From Verrucomicrobiaceae bacterium (GTDB lineage Bacteria; Verrucomicrobiota; Verrucomicrobiia; Verrucomicrobiales; Verrucomicrobiaceae), in NCBI GenBank assembly GCA_027490195.1, contig JAIXYN010000090.1, positions 1 to 64,000 on the forward strand: 64,000 nucleotides of DNA. Direction: 5' to 3'. The notes beneath the pieces were generated by a model, which ran no database searches, was not told the DNA's origin, and worked only from the letters and a program-made list of their open reading frames with translations. Below, in pieces: positions 18,510-25,011 of the stretch (position 1 is its first letter; each line of letters begins with the position of its first letter). Both the position numbers and the translations under genes were made by a program.

Positions 18510-19886
18510 CTAGTGTCCCTGGATCGGATACAGCAGCAGTTTCTGTTCTTCTTTTTGAGGATCAGAATTGTCGTGAATAGTGGCCCAAATCTCTATCATC
18601 GAGGGCTCAACTTTGTGTTTTTTGGAAATCCACGTTGCAAAGGAGTTCAGTTTTGCAGGATTTTTAAAGTGAATAAGTTCTGCACAATATTCCCGGAAAA
18701 ATCTGGAACCCAAATGGGCAGGAATCACAACCTCGTCATGAGTTAATATGGTGGGCCAAACAGATGCATCGGGCCTTGGATTCCACTTGATATACACTCT
18801 GAGGGTGCCTTCCGCTGTACGAACACTGGGAGCAAAAAAGGACCACCCTTGATCGAAGCCCAAAAACTGCATTGATCCAGCCAATGCCATTTTAACACCG
18901 GGCATAGTCGAGCGGTGTGAAAATGTAAAAATTGACAATTTGATTAGAGCAAGAAATGCCAATCCCAAGGGTAAAAAATCTCCGACTCCAATCCTGAGAC
19001 ACCCATCAGACTTGTGGCTTGATCTTCTAAACAATTTATAAAAGCGGCTAGGAATAAACAAAATCCAAGCTGACATAGACACAAACGGAAATTGCCCAAG
19101 GTCGAAGCAAGCTGAAATTGATAGATGAAAAGAAATCATCACAAAAGCACCTAAAGTTCTCAATCGGGAGGAATGTGATGCAAAAAGCGTCAGAAGAGGG
19201 ACTATTTCTTCAAGCAACAGCGTGCACCTGCCAAGCAAACATAATAGCCCATGGGGAGCCGACCTTAGTGCTACACCAAATGTAGTAGTGAGGCTATCCA
19301 GTGAAAGGGCCCGTGGGAGAGCGTCGCCGGAGATTCGCCAGGATGGGTCAGATTTCGCTACTGCCGCAAATATGTAAACTGTTACGATCTGGAGAAGAAT
19401 AGCAGCACAGGCTGGATGGCAGAAGTCTTCAAATTGATTCTTGGCTAATGAGTGAAAATGGAAAAGTAAAACTGAATAAAGTAATAGAACAACAAGAAGC
19501 AAATCCCCCCCGTTACATGAGTCTGGAAATCTGTGGTAAATAGAGGCTGCTGAAAACCATCCAAATAGAAGAGATGACCGGACGAAGCGACCGAGCATAA
19601 CGAAAACGCCAGAACAAGCGCCAATAAACAAAAGGGTCCAACCTGTTCCTGAATTGCCCCACGGTAGAATGAGATTGCCGAAGTAGTTTGCCGATGGAGC
19701 ATTGACCATGCTCACCGGCAGCAATCCCTCTTGAGTCATCAATTCTGTGGTAAACGGCACCCTAGAAAGAGAAAACCAGACAAGGTTCAGACCTAGGGTG
19801 AAGCGGAAAAGTGCAAGGCTCTCGCTAGGAATCGTCGCAAGATTTCGTAAAAACAAGCCAGCATTGAAAAAAATAGTTGACAGCAT
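18510..19886 (-). CDS. Fused HTTM (SdpB-like) and SdpA-like membrane protein
   Basis: A 458-residue polytopic protein. Residues about 20-285 have the layout of HTTM / vitamin-K-dependent-carboxylase-like membrane proteins, the superfamily of SdpB, including a polar NGGD at 125-128 between membrane segments. A further membrane helix (about 305-322) is followed by QGWSFFAP at 346-353 and a soluble C-terminal region of about 100 residues; this helix plus QxWxFFxP layout matches what I recall of SdpA-type proteins. The island's other copies of these two parts are separate genes (22966 and 23676). SdpA and SdpB are needed in Bacillus to mature the secreted SDP toxin. The ATG at 19886 is preceded by a purine-rich stretch. 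It is divergent, by 55 bp, from the 48-residue peptide gene at 19942. The assignment is from pattern, not from a search. Confidence 0.6.
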   Translation of the reverse strand: MLSTIFFNAGLFLRNLATIPSESLALFRFTLGLNLVWFSLSRVPFTTELMTQEGLLPVSMVNAPSANYFGNLILPWGNSGTGWTLLFIGACSGVFVMLGRFVRSSLLFGWFSAASIYHRFPDSCNGGDLLLVVLLLYSVLLFHFHSLAKNQFEDFCHPACAAILLQIVTVYIFAAVAKSDPSWRISGDALPRALSLDSLTTTFGVALRSAPHGLLCLLGRCTLLLEEIVPLLTLFASHSSRLRTLGAFVMISFHLSISACFDLGQFPFVSMSAWILFIPSRFYKLFRRSSHKSDGCLRIGVGDFLPLGLAFLALIKLSIFTFSHRSTMPGVKMALAGSMQFLGFDQGWSFFAPSVRTAEGTLRVYIKWNPRPDASVWPTILTHDEVVIPAHLGSRFFREYCAELIHFKNPAKLNSFATWISKKHKVEPSMIEIWATIHDNSDPQKEEQKLLLYPIQGH

Positions 19887-19941
19887 CTTTTCTTCGGAAT
19901 AAAACTTTAACCATCAGAGAAGCAACTAGTACAAACCTAAA

Positions 19942-20088
19942 ATGAAATCAATAATAAAACTAACATTAATCGCGGCTCTAATACATATTGGTAGCGAACT
20001 GGCATCCGCAAGTGTCCCAAAAAAGCTGTTTGGTGAGGGGGGGTATTGCACCCCTCCACCTCCACCTCCAACCACAGACGGAGAGTGA
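19942..20088 (+). CDS. 48-residue exported peptide with CTPPPPPP tail
   Basis: ATG at 19942 opens a short frame with a good signal peptide (MKSIIKLTLIAALIHIGSELASA) and a probable mature part of about 25 residues containing one cysteine (Cys36) followed by Thr and six prolines. Its start lies 55 bp from the divergent SdpBA-like fusion gene, which suggests a functional pair. I do not recognise the mature sequence. It could be a peptide substrate or a small structural peptide; the frame is short enough that chance must be kept in mind. Confidence 0.45.
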   Translation: MKSIIKLTLIAALIHIGSELASASVPKKLFGEGGYCTPPPPPPTTDGE

Positions 20089-20269
20089 GGCAAGCAGAAT
20101 TAATTGGTTTCGTTTAAGCTTTCCTGGAAGCAAAATTATGAGAATCATTCAAAGATTTCTGACCAGTTAAAATTTATCCCTTAATACGTTGTAGGATGAT
20201 TGAGTGGCCAGTTTTGGGTGACCGGGATTAATCATGAGAACTTTTCACACGTCAACCGCCTATTAATTC

Positions 20270-21523
20270 ATGAACATCAAATGCACAATCGCAACTTGGT
20301 TGGTATTGGCAGCTATAAACGCCAATGCATACGAGCATGGGTGTCCTCGCAACAGGATAGGTTTGGCGGACGTGTCTGGCGCGGCTAGCCTGTGGGTGGA
20401 TGTTCCGTTTGAACTTTCTGCCGTCGGGATTGAACTCCCCGTCGTGCTCCACTATCTTAGTGATCCAAGTAGATCGGCGCGTGGGATTATCGGTGTAAAT
20501 TGGCGCTTTCCTTTGCTTGATAGTGGGGTCGAGCAGGTTAATGAAAAAGTGGCTAGGATTAATCTCATCTCTGGTGCTCACGCCTACTTGGTGCGTGATA
20601 CGTCTGACCCTGACATTTGGACTTCTGTTGACTCTTCCTTGAAGGGAAAGGTTGAAGGAAAAGTGATGAAAATCACTTCGCTAAACGGATGGGGCTACAA
20701 ATATCGTGAGGGTCGTCTTGAGGAAATTACGACGCCTAAGGGGGATGGTTTTTTGTTTAAGCGGACTAAGGGGGTGATTGATTCAATAATCTCCCGTGGA
20801 GTGTCGGTGGCAAATTTTGAATATAATAACGAAGGGCTATTGCGCTTTTTTTCTATAGGTGATAAAATGCGTCTAGATTTCGGTTATTCTGAGTATCCGG
20901 TCATCACAAATGAAGGATTTGTCGTAAGGTTGGAGCGAGCAATGAGTCAAATTACAGTGAAAGCTAATGGGAAGGAACGTTTCTCGAAAAGTATTTCATA
21001 CTCGCCAAATTTAGACGAAAAAACAGTCATGCTTAGTTGTGATCCCGGCCTCTTTACAACAGACAAAAGCGAGGTCATTCATGATTTAATTACCGGTCAA
21101 TTAAAACGGGACTCTGTAAGCGCCTATCGCGTCGAAAGAGGAGCCGGTGGCATTTGGCCGAAGGTTATTCGGGAATGGAATGATGGATCAATTGAAAGCT
21201 ACTTTTTTGATACCAAGACGTACTCCGAGAAAATATGCGCAAAGGATGGCACTAATAGAGAAATGTTGTTTCACGGAGGAAGTGGTCCCAACTACCTCCT
21301 GCTGAAATCCATTAAAGACACCTCTGCTAGTGGTGAAATAAAGTCTGTATTTAATTGTTACAGGGCTGCTGATGGTTCAATTCTTCGATCTAGCCAATCA
21401 AAAAACGATGGCTGGTCAAACGAAATAAAAAACAGAGGTGCAGTCACCGAGGTATCTCTGAAGTCTCCGACTGGGAAAATCATCACCCTGAATTTCTTGA
21501 TGAATAAATTAAATAAAAAATAG
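20270..21523 (+). CDS. Exported RHS/YD-repeat-like N-terminal domain protein
   Basis: The 417-residue product starts with a signal peptide (MNIKCTIATWLVLAAINANA). The region around residues 40-85 (LPVVLHYLSDPSRSARGIIG, then NWRFPLLDSG) follows the pattern found at the start of RHS/YD-repeat wall-associated proteins. Later segments such as GWGYKYREGRLEEITTPKG and FEYNNEGLLRFF look like degenerate YD repeats. It lacks the long repeat cage, the RHS core motif and a toxin tip, so it is either a short relative or a truncated derivative. It lies in the island between the two SdpA/B-like sets, in AT-rich DNA. Function unknown; a cell-surface or secreted role is likely. Confidence 0.6.
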   Translation: MNIKCTIATWLVLAAINANAYEHGCPRNRIGLADVSGAASLWVDVPFELSAVGIELPVVLHYLSDPSRSARGIIGVNWRFPLLDSGVEQVNEKVARINLISGAHAYLVRDTSDPDIWTSVDSSLKGKVEGKVMKITSLNGWGYKYREGRLEEITTPKGDGFLFKRTKGVIDSIISRGVSVANFEYNNEGLLRFFSIGDKMRLDFGYSEYPVITNEGFVVRLERAMSQITVKANGKERFSKSISYSPNLDEKTVMLSCDPGLFTTDKSEVIHDLITGQLKRDSVSAYRVERGAGGIWPKVIREWNDGSIESYFFDTKTYSEKICAKDGTNREMLFHGGSGPNYLLLKSIKDTSASGEIKSVFNCYRAADGSILRSSQSKNDGWSNEIKNRGAVTEVSLKSPTGKIITLNFLMNKLNKK

Positions 21524-21529
21524 TACCAA

Positions 21530-21697
21530 ATGACTAAAGAGCATAAATTTTTAACGTACTTCCCGCTCGCGATAGGAGCAATGCTAATCATTGTCGCTAT
21601 GATTCATGGTGGAGAGGGTTACCACATACAGACTTGCAGTGGTCTAATATGCGGGTGCCTAAGCGCAATTGCCAGGATTATCGCGACTAAAGCTTAA
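21530..21697 (+). CDS. 55-residue hydrophobic peptide with CxxxxCxC motif
   Basis: ATG at 21530, 6 bp after the preceding stop, encodes MTKEHKFLTYFPLAIGAMLI followed by more hydrophobic residues, then a polar GGEGYHIQ turn and a C-terminal segment TCSGLICGCLSAIARI with Cys36, Cys41 and Cys43. The first half could be a signal or membrane anchor and the second a short cysteine-bearing hydrophobic peptide, the general design of the SDP toxin. Its close spacing to the genes on both sides (11 bp before the 21709 start) supports translation within one transcript. Immunity peptide or small membrane protein are alternatives. Confidence 0.5.
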   Translation: MTKEHKFLTYFPLAIGAMLIIVAMIHGGEGYHIQTCSGLICGCLSAIARIIATKA

Positions 21698-21708
21698 TTC
21701 TATTCATT

Positions 21709-22614
21709 ATGAGCTATTTAACAATGAACTGTCGAGCGAGCTTCGGTGTGGTGATTGCAATTACTATACATCTTTTTTGTATCGATAAGCTGGCAGCAGT
21801 CGAACCCACCGATGTAAAACAATTGTTGGATTATAATTTGCTCAAAAAGCAATTTCAAGATGGTTATACAGTGGAAGGCCCACAAACACCCGCCCAATAT
21901 TATGCAATTCACCTGCAGCCCAAGGGTGAATTTCGTTATGAAGCTAAGGTTTGTCAGACCGCAATGGGACAATTTGTGGAAACTCAGTTTGCCCGCTTGG
22001 TTAAATGGTCAAATGCTACTGGGCTACAAGAAGCCCGTATATCGACAGAGATAACAAGTCTAAAGATGGCGAATGTGCCGAAGTCCATGGCACCAAAGTT
22101 TGAGACGAAAGGATTTGTAACTCAGCAACTTGCACTGGGTACGGGCAGACTTCAGCGTCAAACTGTCAGCGAGGATTACATCACAAAAATGTCAATCCTG
22201 GGGATGGAAGAGGTCATCATTGATTCTTCTTCAAAGTTCAACGAAAACATTGTAAACGATCTTATAGTGCCGTTTGAATTTCCAGATCATCCACTAAAGA
22301 TTGGCGATACATGGAGTTACACGGTTTTTGCACAAAAAATTGAATGTAAAATTATTAGCATGGGCCAGCTCCGGGGGGATAAAGTGGCGGAAATTGAGAG
22401 GACGGGGAATTTTACAATGGATCTGCTTTCAGGGCTTTCAGGGCAGGTGACCACTGGATCTGCTACTAAGGAGACGATACCTTTTGTTGATAGGTCCTTA
22501 GTGCGTCTCGATAATGCCTTGCCACTTAGAGTGATTTCCAAGTCTGGCGCAGAAGGAAATACATTTTCAGGACTGTCGACGTTAGTCTTGGAACTACAGA
22601 ACAAACCGCAATGA
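21709..22614 (+). CDS. Exported protein of unknown function in the island
   Basis: A 301-residue protein with an N-terminal hydrophobic segment (about residues 10-28, ending near DKLAAVEP) that looks like a signal peptide. The rest is soluble, beta-rich in appearance, with no cysteine pattern or catalytic motif I recognise. The phrase PFEFPDHPLKIGDTWSY resembles the 'xxLKxGDxW' turn found in several periplasmic DUFs of this phylum. It sits 13 bp upstream of the 111-residue precursor-like gene, as if the first member of an operon running to 24581. Confidence 0.65.
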   Translation: MSYLTMNCRASFGVVIAITIHLFCIDKLAAVEPTDVKQLLDYNLLKKQFQDGYTVEGPQTPAQYYAIHLQPKGEFRYEAKVCQTAMGQFVETQFARLVKWSNATGLQEARISTEITSLKMANVPKSMAPKFETKGFVTQQLALGTGRLQRQTVSEDYITKMSILGMEEVIIDSSSKFNENIVNDLIVPFEFPDHPLKIGDTWSYTVFAQKIECKIISMGQLRGDKVAEIERTGNFTMDLLSGLSGQVTTGSATKETIPFVDRSLVRLDNALPLRVISKSGAEGNTFSGLSTLVLELQNKPQ

Positions 22615-22627
22615 TTGATACAAAAAA

Positions 22628-22963
22628 ATGAATACGAAAATAAATAACACATTTAGAAGTGCCGTTTGCACCATTTTAATGGTAGCTCTAATTGGAGGAG
22701 CTGGAAGTCAGGTAAGTGCTTCGCTTTCTCTGCATAACAAACCTTTGCCTTCTCACGTAAAGATTCCGGGCGCCGGGTTTTCGAAAGATGGTAAGATACT
22801 ACCAGATAAGGATGTAGCTCTTTGTTGGCCAGTTTGTTGTCTTGTCATAATGGTGGCTTATGGAATGTATACATGTTACTTTAATAGGTGCGAAAAACAA
22901 CAATACGGTGACACAAAAGATTCGCAAGAGAGACATGATGTGTTAATGGCGCAACTACCTTGA
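22628..22963 (+). CDS. 111-residue precursor-like protein, SdpC-like toxin candidate
   Basis: The protein starts with a signal peptide (to about residue 31, SQVSA), followed by a polar stretch of some 30 residues and then a hydrophobic Cys-rich core, ALCWPVCCLVIMVAYGMYTC (64-83), with Cys66, Cys70, Cys71, Cys83 and Cys88, and a charged tail. In Bacillus, SdpC is likewise a secreted precursor from which a hydrophobic peptide with a disulfide near its N-terminus is cut. The gene is immediately followed by the SdpA-like gene (2 bp gap) and then the SdpB-like gene, the same set as sdpABC in another order. Sequence identity to SdpC is not apparent; the proposal rests on gene context and peptide design. 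Confidence 0.6.
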   Translation: MNTKINNTFRSAVCTILMVALIGGAGSQVSASLSLHNKPLPSHVKIPGAGFSKDGKILPDKDVALCWPVCCLVIMVAYGMYTCYFNRCEKQQYGDTKDSQERHDVLMAQLP

Positions 22964-22965
22964 AT

Positions 22966-23679
22966 ATGAGGTGGCATTTGTCTAACAACAAGTATGTTAT
23001 TCGGGCGCAATATGGGTTAGGCGGTCTGTTGTGGTTTATCTATTGCTTACTCACTATCTTTACTGTCTTACCTGTCTCTCCTATACGTGCAAAATTAGAG
23101 TATTGGTATCTTTTTGATCTTTTCAAGATGCGGTTTGAACAAAACTGGACTTTTTTTACTCCACCATTGAAGGGCAATATCCTAATTGTGTACGACTTCT
23201 GGGAGTATTCTTCTGAGTCAAAAAATACTAAGCCTTGTGACTACTCCATTGAAGTCGTAAGTGAGACTAACGCTGCTAAGAGGCGTGACCCGTTTGCCTT
23301 TGGAACCGAGGTTTCTTCATACATTGTTGAAGGTAGTGCCCTGGTTACACAAAATCTCTTTGTTGAAATTAGGAAATTCTTGACACTAGAGTTGGGAAGA
23401 GTTCCTACCGACGATGAGCTCAAAGCTGAGATTGATAAGAACGAACAGAATTTTGGCAGTCTTCAAACCCTATATGGATATTCTAATGTTGTCATTAATG
23501 AAGTTGTGCGGCGAGGGGGGCGTAAACCTGCTTCATACCGATTTCGAATACTCCGTCAAGAAACACCTAAATTCATTAATCGCAAACAGCTTGTAGATCC
23601 AACTTATAGCCCACAAATTGTTATGATTTTTGAGTCAAGGGTGAGGGATGTTGTAAACTCATCCTCAATGTCACAATGA
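22966..23679 (+). CDS. SdpA-like membrane-anchored protein
   Basis: The 237-residue product has one N-terminal membrane helix (about 16-37), then FEQNWTFFTPP with Asn60-Trp61 and a following beta-strand ILIVYDFW. The helix plus QxWxFFxP layout is what I know from SdpA-family and DUF5819-like proteins that accompany HTTM proteins. The remaining 160 residues are soluble and should face outward. The frame opens with TTG at 22960, but ATG at 22966 is the natural start, 2 bp after the preceding stop. Its stop overlaps the start of the next gene in ATGA, so translation of the two is coupled. Expected role: partner of the HTTM protein in maturing or exporting a peptide. Confidence 0.6.
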   Translation: MRWHLSNNKYVIRAQYGLGGLLWFIYCLLTIFTVLPVSPIRAKLEYWYLFDLFKMRFEQNWTFFTPPLKGNILIVYDFWEYSSESKNTKPCDYSIEVVSETNAAKRRDPFAFGTEVSSYIVEGSALVTQNLFVEIRKFLTLELGRVPTDDELKAEIDKNEQNFGSLQTLYGYSNVVINEVVRRGGRKPASYRFRILRQETPKFINRKQLVDPTYSPQIVMIFESRVRDVVNSSSMSQ

Positions 23680-24581
23680 ATTACTTGTTTCGGAAAGCTG
23701 ATCATGCATTATTAATGCAATTAGAGTATCAGAGAGGATACCGTTATGTGCATGCTGCCTCGATGATATATATAGTATGTAAGTACCTACTGGTTTGGCC
23801 TTACATTGAAGTCTTGTTCAGTAAGAATAGCTTTCTCACTCCTGAGCGCAGTATTGGCCCTATAGTGACCGAATTACTCGGGACTACTCCCCAATTTTGG
23901 GTGGGTGTTCTGTTGATTTCATGCATCGCCAGTGCCTTTGTTCCTTCGAGGACTTTGGCTATTGTTATATATGCTATACATGAGTTGCTGATAACTGGTT
24001 CAGGCTATTATTCCAATGGAGGTGACAATTGGATGAGGCTTCTCCTTTTTTACTTTGTAATAGCACCACCAGTCGGCAGTTCAAATGGTGGGCGACTTTT
24101 GGCCTTAACTATACTCACGGCAAAATGTCACTTTTGTCTTATATTTTTGGTTTCTGCCTGCGGCAAACTTAACTCTGATTACTGGTACTCTGGCGTGGCT
24201 ACCTACTATGTTTTGGTGTCGGAAAGATTTATGGCTTTTACGTGGATTAAGCAAGCCGTTCAGAACGCGTGGTTCGTAAACCTCACGACGTACTACACGC
24301 TCGCTGTAGAGCTTGCTTTGCCATTTTTGCTTTGGTCAAGCAATAGAATATCGAGGCTTGTTATTGTTTTAGCCGCAATTACGCTGCATCTCGGCATAGC
24401 AATTTTCATGTCACTTTGGGCTTTTCAATTTCTTTTCATTTGTTGCTATCTACTGTTCTTCCAAAATGGGGAATTGGATGCTGCCACTCGACGATTTGAA
24501 GAGTTGAGACGTCGAATGTGGCGCTGGAGTGCTGCCTGGTGGGGCGCAGGCCGATTGGGGGACTCCTCCAGTTCATTGTGA
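23676..24581 (+). CDS. HTTM-domain (SdpB-like) polytopic membrane protein
   Basis: A 301-residue protein with about 7-8 hydrophobic segments, matching the size of SdpB. A polar NGGD at residues 114-117, after SGYYS and before a hydrophobic helix, parallels the NGGD of the fused protein at 18510 and fits the HTTM / vitamin-K-dependent carboxylase-like superfamily. SdpB is required in Bacillus for production of the mature SDP toxin. The ATG overlaps the stop of the SdpA-like gene by 4 bp. The C-terminus is Arg/Trp-rich and noticeably more GC-rich than the rest. It is the last gene of the likely operon 21530-24581. Confidence 0.65.
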   Translation: MNYLFRKADHALLMQLEYQRGYRYVHAASMIYIVCKYLLVWPYIEVLFSKNSFLTPERSIGPIVTELLGTTPQFWVGVLLISCIASAFVPSRTLAIVIYAIHELLITGSGYYSNGGDNWMRLLLFYFVIAPPVGSSNGGRLLALTILTAKCHFCLIFLVSACGKLNSDYWYSGVATYYVLVSERFMAFTWIKQAVQNAWFVNLTTYYTLAVELALPFLLWSSNRISRLVIVLAAITLHLGIAIFMSLWAFQFLFICCYLLFFQNGELDAATRRFEELRRRMWRWSAAWWGAGRLGDSSSSL

Positions 24582-24600
24582 AGCTAAAAAATTGTAGCCA

Positions 24601-24612
24601 GGCATGAATGGC
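24601..24612 (+). repeat. 12-bp direct repeat at right edge of the coding part of the island
   Basis: GGCATGAATGGC, same orientation as 18480-18491; see that entry. Confidence 0.45.
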
Positions 24613-24829
24613 TCTTAATTAAGTAGCCTTTCGAGATTTTTCGCGGTTAGGAATGTCCTGGAATTCATGATGCGGCTGTGTATTTGAGGGGCAACACGTG
24701 CTCTTCGGCCCGAAGCGCAAAAATGGGAGCGCGGCGCTTGTCGGAATCGGATGCATACTGCCCGAGGCTTCTGCTCCTAAAGCCACCTGGATGATGGGGC
24801 TTTGAGGCCATGGCACCGCTCGGGGGCTG

Positions 24830-24865
24830 CTTAATCTCATCTATTTTTGCAAAGCACGCGCATGA
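24830..24865 (+). pseudogene. Possible 3'-end remnant of a further FtsX permease
   Basis: In frame, these 12 codons read LNLIYFCKARA and a stop, comparable with the ends of permease A (LDLVSVLKARD, stop) and permease B (LDMVGVLKARD, stop). The stop is followed by exactly 18 nt before the ATG of permease B, as in the A-to-left-copy junction, and the two 18-nt spacers match at 12 positions. The preceding 250 bp (24582-24829) show no homologous sequence and no gene. Confidence 0.45.
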
Positions 24866-24882
24866 ACGTATCCATACGTCCG

Positions 24883-25011
24883 CATGCTCACCCCACTCGA
24901 TTTAAAACTCTTCCGCGATCTCGGTCGCATGAAGGGTCAGATCGTGGCGGTGAGTCTCGTCATGGCTTGCGGACTGGCGATGATGATCATGACGCGCAGC
25001 ATCGTGCTGAC
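24883..25011 (+). repeat. 129-bp direct repeat, right copy
   Basis: Partner of 18239-18367 (127 of 129 positions identical). This copy is continuous with the intact permease B. Confidence 0.9.

Larger units (their letters stand above)
18368..24882. mobile_element. AT-rich genomic island between tandem permeases (no recombinase seen)
   Basis: The stretch is bounded on both sides by permease B sequence and is visibly richer in A and T than the DNA around it, with different codon use (many ATA, TTA, AAA, AGG codons). It carries the SdpA/SdpB-like genes, small peptides and exported proteins listed below. No transposase, integrase or terminal inverted repeat is recognisable, so the mechanism of entry is unknown. 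The stretches 18368-18509 and 24582-24829 hold no convincing gene. Confidence 0.75.

Noticed and set aside
20270-21523. Polymorphic RHS toxin
   Set aside because: No RHS core motif, no long repeat cage and no C-terminal toxin domain; only the N-terminal pattern and a few degenerate repeats are present.
24619-24840. 73-codon minus-strand frame right of the island
   Set aside because: No signal, domain or plausible ribosome binding site; overlaps the permease tail remnant.
18368-24882. Insertion sequence or prophage
   Set aside because: No transposase, integrase, terminal inverted repeats or phage structural genes found.
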